Assembly (NCBI GenBank): GCA_905373795.1
Contig: CAJPUO010000001.1
Span: forward strand, 124,001-188,000
From: Candidatus Saccharimonadota bacterium
Lineage (GTDB): Bacteria > Patescibacteriota > Saccharimonadia > Saccharimonadales > Saccharimonadaceae
DNA: 64,000 bases
Reading direction: 5' to 3'
The position numbers were made by a program, and so were the translations under genes. Numbering within the stretch: position 1 is the stretch's first letter; each line of letters begins with the position of its first letter. The notes beneath the pieces are model-generated. The model did not search any database and was not told the origin of the DNA. It saw only the letters and a program-made list of their open reading frames with translations. This document shows, piece by piece, positions 1 to 6,906 of this stretch.

Positions 1-658
1 TCACGCTATTTGGGACGACCTAGCCGATTGGTACATCGAATCGTCAAAAACCGCTATCAACCGCCCATTGCTGTCATGGGCGCTGGCAACCAGCCTGAAA
101 ATCGCTCATCCATTCGCGCCATTCGTTACCGAGACAATTTGGCAGACACTTAATTACACCGATGGCATTTTAATGCGCGACCATTGGCCGACCCCAGAAA
201 AGTTCGACCCCATTGCCGCTGAGCAGTTTGAGCAGCTGAAAACACTGGTCGCGGAAGGTCGCTGGGTAATCGCTGAGTTGCCGGGCAATAAAAAATACCG
301 CTTGTTATACGGTAATGACAATTTAATTGATGAAAATCAGGACATCGTTAAACATTTAATGCGCCTCAGCTCGATCAAACAGACTGACCAGCCAAAAGGA
401 TTGCGGCTGGCTGTCGCCAATCGAGAAGCTTGGTTGGATATTGATAGCGAAACACTATACCAGCATCAGGAGAATCTGGAAGTACGCCTCGCAGAAGCCC
501 GCCAAAAGAAAACTGGCTTACAAAAACGGCTCGACAACCCGACATATCTTGAAAAAGCACCAGCTTACTTGGTTGAAGAAACCCGCCAACAATTAGCCGA
601 ACAAGAGCAAATTATCGCGCGGCTGGTCGCTGAATTGAAAGTAATTACCGTAAAATAG
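1..658 (+). CDS. valS: Valyl-tRNA synthetase, C-terminal part (5' end outside window)
   Basis: Charges tRNA-Val with valine in the cytoplasm. The open frame runs in from the left edge (first codon at base 2), so only about the last 218 residues are present. The beginning reads W-D-D-L-A-D-W-Y-I-E, the usual opening of the ValRS anticodon-binding domain, followed by HPFAPFVTETIWQ, also typical of the family. The last ~70 residues are charged and helical (LEVRLAEARQKKTGLQKRL...), matching the C-terminal coiled-coil arm of ValRS that contacts the tRNA elbow. No truncation is visible at the 3' end. A short AT-rich gap separates it from a convergent minus-strand gene. Family assignment rests on these motifs; I am confident. 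Confidence 0.93.
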   Translation, partial: HAIWDDLADWYIESSKTAINRPLLSWALATSLKIAHPFAPFVTETIWQTLNYTDGILMRDHWPTPEKFDPIAAEQFEQLKTLVAEGRWVIAELPGNKKYRLLYGNDNLIDENQDIVKHLMRLSSIKQTDQPKGLRLAVANREAWLDIDSETLYQHQENLEVRLAEARQKKTGLQKRLDNPTYLEKAPAYLVEETRQQLAEQEQIIARLVAELKVITVK

Positions 659-737
659 GCGGGATAGATAATATAAGCCAGGGTTCAATCAGCAAGCTGG
701 GTAAAAACCGCCAACCTAAAACTATATACTAGCATCT

Positions 738-1079
738 CTAAGCCGCATCGCCAACAATCAACCGATAGCCATCAAACGTGTGCTGGCCGCGCGCAGCGTA
801 TTTTTGGCGCAATCGCTTACGGTCATTATCTCGCGGCGTCGTCCGAGGCTGCGATGAACCGTTCTTTAAAATATGAGACACCTGCGCATGCTCTGGATGG
901 GTATGCGGATTAGTTTCCGGCATTTTCGCCTCATCCGCATCCGATTTATCATAATAAACATATTCCCAAGACGCCGTAAACGCCTTATCCATGCTCGTGT
1001 CATGCAACAATACGCCAATTGCCGTATGGACGCTAACCAGCATGGTCGCTATGGTAATTAACTGTTGTGCTATATTCAT
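738..1079 (-). CDS. Hypothetical protein with one N-terminal membrane helix
   Basis: Unrecognised 113-residue protein. I start it at the internal ATG (MNIAQQL) because AGGAAA lies just upstream, whereas the longer frame has no ribosome site. Residues ~4-24 (IAQQLITIATMLVSVHTAIGVLL) form a hydrophobic helix suitable as an anchor. The rest is hydrophilic, with a His-rich bit (NPHTHPEHAQVSH) and a basic stretch (DNDRKRLRQKYAARGQ). It is monocistronic, downstream of two minus-strand tRNA-Ser genes and separated from them by a hairpin. The product might be a small anchored protein exposed on one face of the membrane. No function can be given. Confidence 0.6.
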   Translation of the reverse strand: MNIAQQLITIATMLVSVHTAIGVLLHDTSMDKAFTASWEYVYYDKSDADEAKMPETNPHTHPEHAQVSHILKNGSSQPRTTPRDNDRKRLRQKYAARGQHTFDGYRLIVGDAA

Positions 1080-1194
1080 TTTATTTTCCTGTTTTGTATC
1101 TGTTTTATGAAATACTGGTCTTAATATTAGCACAAGCTTTGTTTTTTGTCAAGTATATTTTCCTAAATATCATACACTCGCCAAACTAAAATAA

Positions 1195-1214
1195 CCCCGG
1201 CTCTTTAGCCGCGG
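1195..1214 (-). terminator. Likely intrinsic terminator after the tRNA-Ser pair
   Basis: On the minus strand an 8-bp stem with one mismatch and a four-base loop (CCGCGGCT, loop AAAG, AGCCGGGG) is followed by TTATTTTAG. It sits ten bases beyond the 3' end of the left tRNA-Ser, where the tRNA transcript should stop before the hypothetical gene further left. Confidence 0.5.
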
Positions 1215-1224
1215 CTATCTTCTC

Positions 1225-1314
1225 TGGCGGAAGGGGAGGGATTCGAACCCTCGGTACGTTTTACCGCACGCCGGTTTTCAAGACCGGTACCTTCAACCAC
1301 TCGGTCACCCTTCC
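1225..1314 (-). tRNA. tRNA-Ser (anticodon TGA)
   Basis: On the minus strand the gene begins GGAAGGG and ends CCCTTCC-G-CCA, giving a perfect 7-bp acceptor stem with encoded CCA. The anticodon loop reads CTTGAAA between ACCGG and CCGGC, so the anticodon is TGA (UCA, UCG and UCU codons by wobble). A long variable arm, as expected of serine tRNAs, follows. It is probably cotranscribed with the second tRNA-Ser 23 bases upstream. Confidence 0.96.
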
Positions 1315-1337
1315 AACATCAACATCAGTTCAAAATC

Positions 1338-1430
1338 TGGCGGAGGAGGGGAGATTCGAACTCCCGCTACAGATCTCTCCGTACTAACGATTTAGCAAAC
1401 CGTCCCCTTCAGCCACTTGGGTACTCCTCC
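1338..1430 (-). tRNA. tRNA-Ser (anticodon GCT)
   Basis: Minus-strand gene starting GGAGGAG and ending CTCCTCC-G-CCA. The anticodon loop is TTGCTAA, anticodon GCT, decoding AGC/AGU. It has the extended variable arm of class II tRNAs. It lies just upstream of the TGA serine tRNA and reads away from the pilin-like gene that starts at 1533. Confidence 0.96.
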
Positions 1431-1494
1431 AGATCTACAGATAGAGTGTATCATATATCTGCCGTAATTCATAGCTTTACCGGCAAATTTTCGA

Positions 1495-1523
1495 TTGACG
1501 CTGCCATATAAAGACGATATAAT
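1495..1523 (+). promoter_or_regulatory. Sigma-70-type promoter for the pilin-like gene at 1533
   Basis: TTGACG at 1495-1500 and TATAAT at 1518-1523 with a 17-base spacer, an almost ideal housekeeping promoter. The -10 ends nine bases before the ATG, so the transcript would be leaderless or carry two or three bases of leader. No Shine-Dalgarno sequence is present. Confidence 0.8.
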
Positions 1524-1532
1524 AGTCTTATC

Positions 1533-1946
1533 ATGATGAAGCAAGGTTTTTTGGGAGTAGTTGCGGGTGTTTTGGCGCTTGGTTTGGGTGTGACGGTCGC
1601 CACAGCGCCAGTTTCGGCTATCGGCGAGGGTGGCGCGCCAGCTGGCGTCAATGCAGCGCGCGGCGATAACATGCCAGCAAATTTGGCTAACGGCGACTCC
1701 TCAATCATCCGTCGCGGTATCAACCTGATGCTATACGGCGCTGGCGTCCTCAGCGTGGTGATGTTAATTTGGGGCGGCGTCCGCTACGTCGTTTCCAGCG
1801 GTAAAAAAGACTCGGTAACCGCCGCCAAAAACACCATTGTTTACGCTATTATCGGGTTATTAATTTCCATTTTCGCCTATGCCATCATCAACTTCGTTCT
1901 GATGACCGCAATCGGCGGCAGCGGCGGACCGACCACCAACGTATAA
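1533..1946 (+). CDS. T4SS-pilin-like (VirB2/TrbC type) small membrane protein
   Basis: 137 residues: a signal peptide (MMKQGFLGVVAGVLALGLGV...PVSA) and then two hydrophobic helices, residues ~62-84 and ~96-120, joined by a short basic loop (YVVSSGKKDSVTAAKNT). This order, with SGKKDSVTAAKN before the second helix, is the signature of the T4SS pilin family seen in Patescibacteria. Such proteins are processed pilin subunits of type IV secretion or conjugation machines. It stands alone, apart from six paralogues at 4.7-7.3 kb, and has its own strong promoter. Low-complexity Gly/Ser end (GGSGGPTTNV). The fold is clear; polymerisation into a pilus is inferred from the family. Confidence 0.82.
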   Translation: MMKQGFLGVVAGVLALGLGVTVATAPVSAIGEGGAPAGVNAARGDNMPANLANGDSSIIRRGINLMLYGAGVLSVVMLIWGGVRYVVSSGKKDSVTAAKNTIVYAIIGLLISIFAYAIINFVLMTAIGGSGGPTTNV

Positions 1947-1948
1947 AA

Positions 1949-1977
1949 TTGCCCGATAAAATCGCTCGTGGTATACT
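1949..1977 (+). promoter_or_regulatory. Promoter for the membrane protein at 1984
   Basis: TTGCCC (1949-1954), 17-base spacer, TATACT (1972-1977). Six bases separate the -10 from the ATG, so the start site would fall on or next to the initiation codon. The same TTGCCC element occurs at the tRNA-Arg promoter. Confidence 0.6.
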
Positions 1978-1983
1978 ATAGCC

Positions 1984-2589
1984 ATGAACACAAGCCAAGA
2001 CAATCAGCCGCCAGAAACTAAAGAGTCTGCCGTATTTTACGAGAAATCGAAGGCTGATAGCTCTAGGTCGAAAAAATCTGACACCGACGCAAACGCAGAT
2101 ACGGCTAAGATAGAGGATGATTTGAGTCTAAAAGAGCCGATTGCTTGGACAGCCCCAGAGGGCATCAAAGTCCACCGCGAGCTGTGGTGGTACGTCGCTT
2201 TCGGCGTTGTTCTTATCGGGCTCATGGCGCTGGCTATTTTAGTATTCAAAAGCCCGACCTTTGCCATTTTACTGCCAATTATGACGGTGGCGCTGTTTTT
2301 ACTATCAGAAAAAACACCGCAAAACATCAATTACGCCATCAGTCCCAAGGGTGTTTACGTCGGCGATAAGCTGTATGACTTCAGCGAGTTTAGGGCTTTT
2401 GGGATAACCCGTGAAAATAACCAGCATTCAGCAATTTTACTGCCGGTCAAGCGCTTTTCACCCGGACTAACGCTCTATTTTTCTGAAAAAGAGGGCGAGA
2501 AAATTGTCGATATGCTAGGAGCGCGGCTGCCAATGCAGGAGATTAAGCCCGACGCCTTGGAAAAACTCATCCGTATGATAAAACTATAA
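1984..2589 (+). CDS. Two-helix membrane protein, possible PH-like C-terminal domain
   Basis: 201 residues. The first ~55 are polar and probably disordered (Ser/Lys/Asp rich). After HRELWWY come two adjacent membrane helices, residues ~75-97 and ~101-118, and then an ~80-residue domain rich in short strands (YAISPKGVYVGDKLYDFSEFRAFGI) ending in a helix. That arrangement resembles small bacterial membrane-PH proteins, but I cannot name a family. A leaderless start is implied by the promoter six bases upstream. It precedes two tRNA genes and rlmH in the same direction. Function unknown. Confidence 0.72.
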   Translation: MNTSQDNQPPETKESAVFYEKSKADSSRSKKSDTDANADTAKIEDDLSLKEPIAWTAPEGIKVHRELWWYVAFGVVLIGLMALAILVFKSPTFAILLPIMTVALFLLSEKTPQNINYAISPKGVYVGDKLYDFSEFRAFGITRENNQHSAILLPVKRFSPGLTLYFSEKEGEKIVDMLGARLPMQEIKPDALEKLIRMIKL

Positions 2590-2590
2590 C

Positions 2591-2619
2591 TTGCCCCGCT
2601 AGTTTATATGTGGTAGAAT
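2591..2619 (+). promoter_or_regulatory. Promoter of the tRNA-Arg/tRNA-Ser(/rlmH) unit
   Basis: TTGCCC at 2591-2596 and TAGAAT at 2614-2619, spacer 17. Transcription would begin near 2626, about 70 bases before the first tRNA, and nothing resembling a terminator lies before rlmH. Confidence 0.5.
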
Positions 2620-2697
2620 ACGAAAGTTCACCGTTTTTGGGCGGAGAAAGCACTTTATATTTCTGTTATGGCCAATCGGATTTCCGAAAGGCTGTAT

Positions 2698-2774
2698 GCA
2701 CCCGTAGCTCAGCTGGATAGAGCGCTGGCTTGCGGAGCCAGAGGTCGTAAGTTCGAATCTTGCCGGGTGTACCA
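2698..2774 (+). tRNA. tRNA-Arg (anticodon GCG)
   Basis: Acceptor GCACCCG pairs with CGGGTGT; discriminator A and encoded CCA follow. The anticodon arm is CTGGC-TTGCGGA-GCCAG, placing GCG at 34-36, for CGC and CGU codons. The usual bacterial tRNA for these codons has ACG converted to ICG, so a G34 form is unusual (see findings). Confidence 0.95.
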
Positions 2775-2786
2775 CATTAGCTTTAC

Positions 2787-2874
2787 GGAGAGATGCAGGA
2801 GTGGTTGAACTGGCCGCTCTCGAAAAGCGGTATGGGGCAACCCATCGAGGGTTCGAATCCCTCTCTCTCCGCCA
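2787..2874 (+). tRNA. tRNA-Ser (anticodon CGA)
   Basis: Starts GGAGAGA and ends TCTCTCC-G-CCA. The anticodon loop CTCGAAA between CCGCT and AGCGG gives CGA (UCG codon). A long variable arm (TATGGGGCAACCCATC) is present. It ends 13 bases before rlmH, so the mRNA 5' end could be made by tRNA 3' processing. Confidence 0.96.
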
Positions 2875-2887
2875 CAATTAATCTAAG

Positions 2888-3340
2888 ATGAAAATAACCA
2901 TCCTAACAATCGGTAAAAAGAACGAACCCTGGATTCAACCAGGCGTTTTTCGTTTTTTAGAGCGCCTGAGACCGCCGTTTGCCGCAGAGATGATAATTCT
3001 ACCACATTCAAGCTTTGAAGGCGACAGGGCGCGCCAGGAGGAGTCAGAGCGATTATTATCACGAATAAAAGACAGTGATTTTACAATTTTATTAGACGAA
3101 CGCGGTAAAAACCTTAGTTCGCCAGAATTATCTAGCTTAATCTTACAAAACAATACTAAGCATATCGTTTTCATTATCGGCGGCGCTTACGGCGTTACCG
3201 ATGAAATGCGCCAGCGAGCCAATATAATTTGGTCGTTATCAAACCTGGTATTCCCGCATCAATTAGTCCGTCTCATCCTGGCAGAACAGCTGTACCGCGC
3301 GCAGGAAATAGCTAAAGGCAGCCGCTATCACCATCAGTAA
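2888..3340 (+). CDS. rlmH: 23S rRNA (pseudouridine-1915 N3)-methyltransferase RlmH
   Basis: SPOUT-class methyltransferase that modifies pseudouridine 1915 in helix 69 of 23S rRNA using SAM. At 150 residues it has normal family length. The conserved parts are present: N-terminal MKITILTIGK, the central LLDERGK..SS.E, the SAM-knot loop FIIGGAYGV and the end (RLILAEQLYRA...GSRYHHQ), which matches the invariant ...EQ.YRA..I..G..YHH tail. There is no ribosome site before the ATG; the gene begins 13 bases after tRNA-Ser(CGA), suggesting a tRNA-mRNA transcript. It converges on the comF-type gene with one base between the stops. Confidence 0.95.
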   Translation: MKITILTIGKKNEPWIQPGVFRFLERLRPPFAAEMIILPHSSFEGDRARQEESERLLSRIKDSDFTILLDERGKNLSSPELSSLILQNNTKHIVFIIGGAYGVTDEMRQRANIIWSLSNLVFPHQLVRLILAEQLYRAQEIAKGSRYHHQ

Positions 3341-3341
3341 T

Positions 3342-4010
3342 TTATATATTGCCGTGCCGGGTAATAACCGCCGCCTGGACATTTTCGGCGCCCGCCTGTC
3401 TCAAGCAGTCAGCTGCCGCCGCTAAGGTTGAGCCTGTCGTAAAGATATCGTCAATTATCACATATAATTTATTTTGATCAACCGACTGAGACACCTCGAA
3501 GAACTCTTTAGCTTGCCGCTTTCTTTGGCGCGACGACCCGGCGGCGTGCTGAACAACGTTATTACGGCGGCGAAGCAGGGAAGAATAGCCAACATTTCGT
3601 TTTCTGGCCAGATCTTTGGCGATAAGCCGCATATGATCGTAACCGCGGCGGCGCATATTCCTGGACGTCGTGGGAATCGGTACGATAACCGCGCCTGCCG
3701 GCAACTCCGGCAAGGTAGAATCAAGCAAATCCCCTAAAATACCCGCTGCTGCCCGAACGCGGCGAAATTTATAATCGTCGATAATCTTAGCTATTGACCC
3801 GCGGCGATATCCAAAGCACCACAACATACCGTACGGCTGCTGGTGATTATCGCAAAGATTGCCCGTTTTTAACGAGTTGCCGCATAAAATACATAGTTGA
3901 AACCGTTGCTTGATGATGTATTTTTTACAACTCTGACATAGGATAGATCCAGTCTTACCGCACTCGTAACAGCGGTGGGGAGCAATAATTGATAAGATCT
4001 GATCAAACAT
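3342..4010 (-). CDS. comF: ComF-family phosphoribosyltransferase-like protein
   Basis: 222 residues. The N-terminus carries two zinc-ribbon-like Cys pairs (CYECG..LCQSC and CILCG..LCDNH). The C-terminal half is a type I phosphoribosyltransferase fold with the PRPP loop VIIDDIFTTGSTLAAAA at residues ~180-196. ComF proteins are linked to DNA uptake in naturally competent bacteria; the exact reaction is unknown. The upstream sequence holds TATAGA five bases before the ATG or TATAAA thirteen before it, and no ribosome site, so the mRNA is probably leaderless. It is divergent from the heat-shock gene. No other competence gene is in the window, so competence itself is only a possibility. Confidence 0.9.
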   Translation of the reverse strand: MFDQILSIIAPHRCYECGKTGSILCQSCKKYIIKQRFQLCILCGNSLKTGNLCDNHQQPYGMLWCFGYRRGSIAKIIDDYKFRRVRAAAGILGDLLDSTLPELPAGAVIVPIPTTSRNMRRRGYDHMRLIAKDLARKRNVGYSSLLRRRNNVVQHAAGSSRQRKRQAKEFFEVSQSVDQNKLYVIIDDIFTTGSTLAAAADCLRQAGAENVQAAVITRHGNI

Positions 4011-4039
4011 CGTAATCTATACTTTTATAACCTCTAGTG

Positions 4040-4068
4040 TTGATTATACCGCATATAACAGCTATAAT
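4040..4068 (+). promoter_or_regulatory. Promoter of the small heat-shock gene
   Basis: TTGATT (4040-4045), 17-base spacer, TATAAT (4063-4068). Immediately downstream, at 4071-4081, lies a short inverted repeat AGTAG-A-CTACT that could overlap the transcription start. Unlike most first genes here, this one keeps a ~40-base leader with a strong GGAGGAG site. Confidence 0.65.
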
Positions 4069-4117
4069 TGTAGTAGACTACTGTCATGAGCCTATTATAT
4101 AAACAGTGGAGGAGATT

Positions 4118-4615
4118 ATGGCCCGCAAACAAGATGATAATCTATTACTGGACGATGAGCTGACGGCGGCGTTCTTAGGGAGCGACGACAGTTCAATACC
4201 AGAACCAGAGCCGGTGGATGGCGACAACACCGTTGCTACTGCAACAGCTACTGCAGCAACCGACGAGACTTGGGAAGATTCTGAAAATTTAATGGGACAA
4301 CTGGCCGTCGATGTGTTTGAAACAGAAAACGAGCTGGTTATTAAAGCCCGTACCGCCGGAGTTGACCGCAACGATTTGGATGTTAGTATTTCCGACGGGA
4401 TTTTAACCATCAGCGGCACATTATCAAGCGGCGACGAAGGCGATGTGCGCAATTGGCACATTCAGGAATGCTACTGGGGCGAGTTTAGCCGCACCTTACC
4501 GCTGCCAACCGCCGTCAATGAAGAAGGCGTTAAGGCAGAATTAAAAGACGGCGTACTGACAATCACCTTTGAAAAAATCAAGCAGGAAAGAGCTAAGAAG
4601 ATTAAGGTTTTGTAA
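4118..4615 (+). CDS. Small heat-shock protein (Hsp20/alpha-crystallin)
   Basis: ATP-independent chaperone that holds unfolding proteins. I start at ATG 4118, six bases after GGAGGAG; an in-frame GTG at 4106 overlaps that site and is unlikely. The alpha-crystallin domain covers residues ~65-150: LAVDVFETENELVIKARTAGV, then VSISDGILTISG, and the conserved A-x-x-x-x-G-V-L motif as AELKDGVLTI. A final KKIKVL replaces the usual I-x-I tail. The first ~60 residues are unusually acidic and Thr/Ala rich (GDNTVATATATAATDETWED), longer and more polar than the common N-arm. Monocistronic, followed by a symmetric hairpin. Confidence 0.92.
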   Translation: MARKQDDNLLLDDELTAAFLGSDDSSIPEPEPVDGDNTVATATATAATDETWEDSENLMGQLAVDVFETENELVIKARTAGVDRNDLDVSISDGILTISGTLSSGDEGDVRNWHIQECYWGEFSRTLPLPTAVNEEGVKAELKDGVLTITFEKIKQERAKKIKVL

Positions 4616-4691
4616 GACTCTATGTTGAGTTTTTAAATCTGTTTTGCACGGCAAAGTAGAAGTCAAAAACTAAACACACAATGCTTCATGA

Positions 4692-4713
4692 AAACCCCGG
4701 CATGCCGGGGTTT
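4692..4713. terminator. Bidirectional terminator hairpin
   Basis: Perfect 22-base palindrome AAACCCCGGCA/TGCCGGGGTTT, placed between the convergent heat-shock gene and pilin operon. It can fold identically from both strands, with short T or A runs at the ends, so it plausibly terminates both transcripts. Confidence 0.7.
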
Positions 4714-4736
4714 AAAACGCTGACAAAAGCTTAAAG

Positions 4737-5111
4737 CTACGCTGTACCAATCTGCCCGATAACGAAGTTGACGATAGCATACGCCATAATAGAGATGATT
4801 AAACCAATCACCGCATATATAATGGTGTTCTTCGCTGACGTCACTTTATTGCTATCGCCAGCCGAGGTCGTATATTTAATACCGCCCCAAACCATCATGA
4901 TCACCGACAAAATACCGACAACCCACAGGATGATGTTAACGACGTTTTTTACTAACGAGTTAGCATCCCCCACGCCGTCTTTCATACCTTCACCCTTTGC
5001 AGCCTCAGTTCCGCCTGACAGATTATACTGAGCGCTAACCGCTGGCGAAGCAGCCAAAGCAACCATCGGCACCATCAGTAGTCCCGCCAGCAACACTTTT
5101 ACTTTCTTCAT
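4737..5111 (-). CDS. T4SS-pilin-like protein, operon copy 6
   Basis: 124 residues starting at ATG 5111, preceded by AAGGAG at a proper distance; a longer in-frame extension lacks any ribosome site. The signal peptide (MKKVKVLLAGLLMVPMVALA...SPAVSA) is followed by two helices (ILWVVGILSVIMMVWGGIKY and IIYAVIGLIISIMAYAIVNFV) separated by TTSAGDSNKVTSAKNT. Predicted VirB2-type pilin subunit. It is the last gene of a six-gene minus-strand run and ends at the bidirectional hairpin. It is most like copy 5: the second helix and the SAGD..K..SAK loop are nearly the same. Confidence 0.8.
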   Translation of the reverse strand: MKKVKVLLAGLLMVPMVALAASPAVSAQYNLSGGTEAAKGEGMKDGVGDANSLVKNVVNIILWVVGILSVIMMVWGGIKYTTSAGDSNKVTSAKNTIIYAVIGLIISIMAYAIVNFVIGQIGTA

Positions 5112-5226
5112 TCGCTTATTCTCCTTGTTTATTACTTGATGATTATTATTGTACTGTTTTATCCGATACATTGCAACATTTATCCTCTATTGTCCCGCCT
5201 TTACTATCTACTCTCTTATACATAAA

Positions 5227-5772
5227 TTATTTGCTTAGTCCAGGCTTTAAATGGCCGCCGCCGGAACCAAAACCGCTGCCGGCAGACTTACTGCTTGGAG
5301 TGCTGGCACCAGAAGAAGAGCCGGCAACGGCACCGCTGCTAACACCAGAGCCACCTGGCGAGGAAGTGCCAGACAGAGAACCGCCAACCGCTTTACCGCC
5401 TGTCGATGTCACCTCTGTTCGGACAAAGTTAACGATTGCGTACGCCATAATAGCAATAATTAAACCAACTACCGCATAAATCAGCGTACTTTTTGCAGAA
5501 GCCAACTTACTGGTATCGCCAGCCGAAGTAATATACTTAAAACCGCTCCACACGATCATAGTTACCGACAGAATACCAACAACCCATAATAAAACATTTA
5601 CAATTGAACCAACTGTACTGTTGACGCTTTTACCTTGCATCTCGCTGGTTGTCGCAGCATTTATGCCCGAAGATACTTGAGCAGAAGCATCAGACATTAA
5701 TAGCGAGGCAGCAGCTAGGCTAGAAACGCCCAACAAGCCCGCAAACACTATCACAAACCCTATTTTTTTCAT
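5227..5772 (-). CDS. T4SS-pilin-like protein with Ser/Gly-rich tail, operon copy 5
   Basis: 181 residues, the longest of the set. Signal peptide to about residue 31 (...LLMSDASA), then two helices containing WVVGILSVTMIVWSGFKYITSAGDTSKLASAK and YAVVGLIIAIMAYAIVNFV in the standard order. It then carries a ~60-residue tail of Gly, Ser and Pro (GSLSGTSSPGGSGVSSG...) that the paralogues lack and that looks like a flexible surface-exposed extension. AAAGGA lies before the ATG. Recent duplication with copy 6 is likely. Role as pilin or minor pilin is inferred. Confidence 0.8.
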   Translation of the reverse strand: MKKIGFVIVFAGLLGVSSLAAASLLMSDASAQVSSGINAATTSEMQGKSVNSTVGSIVNVLLWVVGILSVTMIVWSGFKYITSAGDTSKLASAKSTLIYAVVGLIIAIMAYAIVNFVRTEVTSTGGKAVGGSLSGTSSPGGSGVSSGAVAGSSSGASTPSSKSAGSGFGSGGGHLKPGLSK

Positions 5773-5795
5773 AATCTTATCCTTTCTTTTCTATT

Positions 5796-6167
5796 TTACC
5801 AAACACGCCCAAATGCCAAATTAACAATCGCTGACGCCAATAAAGAAACTATCAATCCAATCGCGGCATATAAAACTGTATTTCTGGCTTTAGTAACCCT
5901 TGAACTATCGCCATTCGACAGAGCAAATAGTATACCGCCAACAACTATCATAATAATCGATATGGCGCCAACCGCCATCAACAGAAGGTTTGTAACGTTG
6001 CCAATTGTTGACTTGACCTTAGTTTCGCCCTCGCTCTTGTTTTGGCAGTACAACGAAGAGCCGTTACCGCCAGAACAGACATCAACCGCCGAGACTATCA
6101 CTGGCGCTGCAAACGATGCACTAAGCATAAGCGCTGGGGCAACCAATATTTTTAACAACTGTTTCAT
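5796..6167 (-). CDS. T4SS-pilin-like protein, operon copy 4
   Basis: 123 residues with an AAAGGAG ribosome site. Signal peptide (MKQLLKILVAPALMLSASFA...VSA), then a short mature N-terminus with two Cys residues (VDVCSGGNGSSLYCQNK) that could form a disulfide, and two helices (LLLMAVGAISIIMIVVGGILFALSNGD and VLYAAIGLIVSLLASAIVNLAFG). The basic loop SSRVTKARNT sits between them. The Cys pair makes this copy distinct. Predicted pilin subunit. Confidence 0.8.
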   Translation of the reverse strand: MKQLLKILVAPALMLSASFAAPVIVSAVDVCSGGNGSSLYCQNKSEGETKVKSTIGNVTNLLLMAVGAISIIMIVVGGILFALSNGDSSRVTKARNTVLYAAIGLIVSLLASAIVNLAFGRVW

Positions 6168-6182
6168 GCGCGATACTCCTTT

Positions 6183-6476
6183 CTACGCAAACCTTCCAAT
6201 GATAAACTTTACGATAACAAACGACGCAGCAACCATGACTAATCCAGCTACCGAATAAATTATTGCATCCTTTGCTTTGGCAGTCTTCGATGGCTCGCCG
6301 ACCGACAGAGAATAGTTAATTCCAGCGACAACCACAATAATCACCGCCACCGCGCCAGCAATCATAAACACCAAATTAACAACTTTATTCAAAGCATTAT
6401 TATCAGCAGGATTACTCGGAACACCCAAGCTTGAAGCGTCGCCTAGTAGTCCGGCCAAAAAATGTAAAAAATCCAT
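6183..6476 (-). CDS. T4SS-pilin-like protein without signal peptide, operon copy 3
   Basis: Only 97 residues. It begins MDFLHFLAGLLGDASSLG, which lacks a classic cleavable signal, and goes directly to the two pilin helices (VNLVFMIAGAVAVIIVVVAGINYSL and IIYSVAGLVMVAASFVIVKFIIG) with SVGEPSKTAKAKDA between them. The start is one base after the stop of the upstream paralogue, implying translational coupling, and no strong ribosome site is visible. It may insert by its first helix, or be a shortened variant that caps or regulates assembly. That role is only a guess. Confidence 0.75.
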   Translation of the reverse strand: MDFLHFLAGLLGDASSLGVPSNPADNNALNKVVNLVFMIAGAVAVIIVVVAGINYSLSVGEPSKTAKAKDAIIYSVAGLVMVAASFVIVKFIIGRFA

Positions 6477-6477
6477 A

Positions 6478-6906
6478 CTACAGACCTATCGTTGATGATA
6501 TTAAGTTAACAATAGCAATCGACAATAGTGTAACTATCAAGCCGATAACTGCGCTTAAAATTGTTTTACGGGCATGTGCGGCTTTATCTGGCGAACCAAT
6601 ACTAGTCATCATCAAGAAGCCGCCATACATAATATAACCGACCGTAATATAGCCGACAACCTGCAGCAAATCATCAATCACATTCAGCACGATTCTCCAT
6701 AAAAACGCCGCCTGTTTATCTGTATCGCTGCCAGGACTTTTAATACTACACGACCCATCGGTTAGCCCATCGTACCACGGCTTAAATGTCAAAATCCTAC
6801 CTTTGTCAGAACAGGAATCAGCAAAAGCTTGATTGCCGGAAAAAATTACAGTGGAACTGAAAGCTCCAAATACAATTAATGAAACAGCTAAGATGATTTT
6901 TTTCAT
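6478..6906 (-). CDS. T4SS-pilin-like protein, operon copy 2
   Basis: 142 residues, with GGGAGGG before the ATG. Signal peptide MKKIILAVSLIVFGAFSSTVIFSGNQAFA, then a ~40-residue hydrophilic section with two Cys (DSCSDKG...DGSCSIKS) and the helices LLQVVGYITVGYIMYGGFLMMTSIG and LSAVIGLIVTLLSIAIVNLIS. Its ATG shares the A of the preceding gene's TGA (TGATG), so the two are translated together. The longer mature N-terminus resembles VirB2 proteins with a periplasmic/extracellular head. Pilin role inferred. Confidence 0.8.
   Translation of the reverse strand: MKKIILAVSLIVFGAFSSTVIFSGNQAFADSCSDKGRILTFKPWYDGLTDGSCSIKSPGSDTDKQAAFLWRIVLNVIDDLLQVVGYITVGYIMYGGFLMMTSIGSPDKAAHARKTILSAVIGLIVTLLSIAIVNLISSTIGL

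Noticed and set aside
2599..2877. Minus-strand frame with RRERDSNPRW..
   Set aside because: It is antisense to tRNA-Arg and tRNA-Ser; this is a known false product of reading across tRNA genes.
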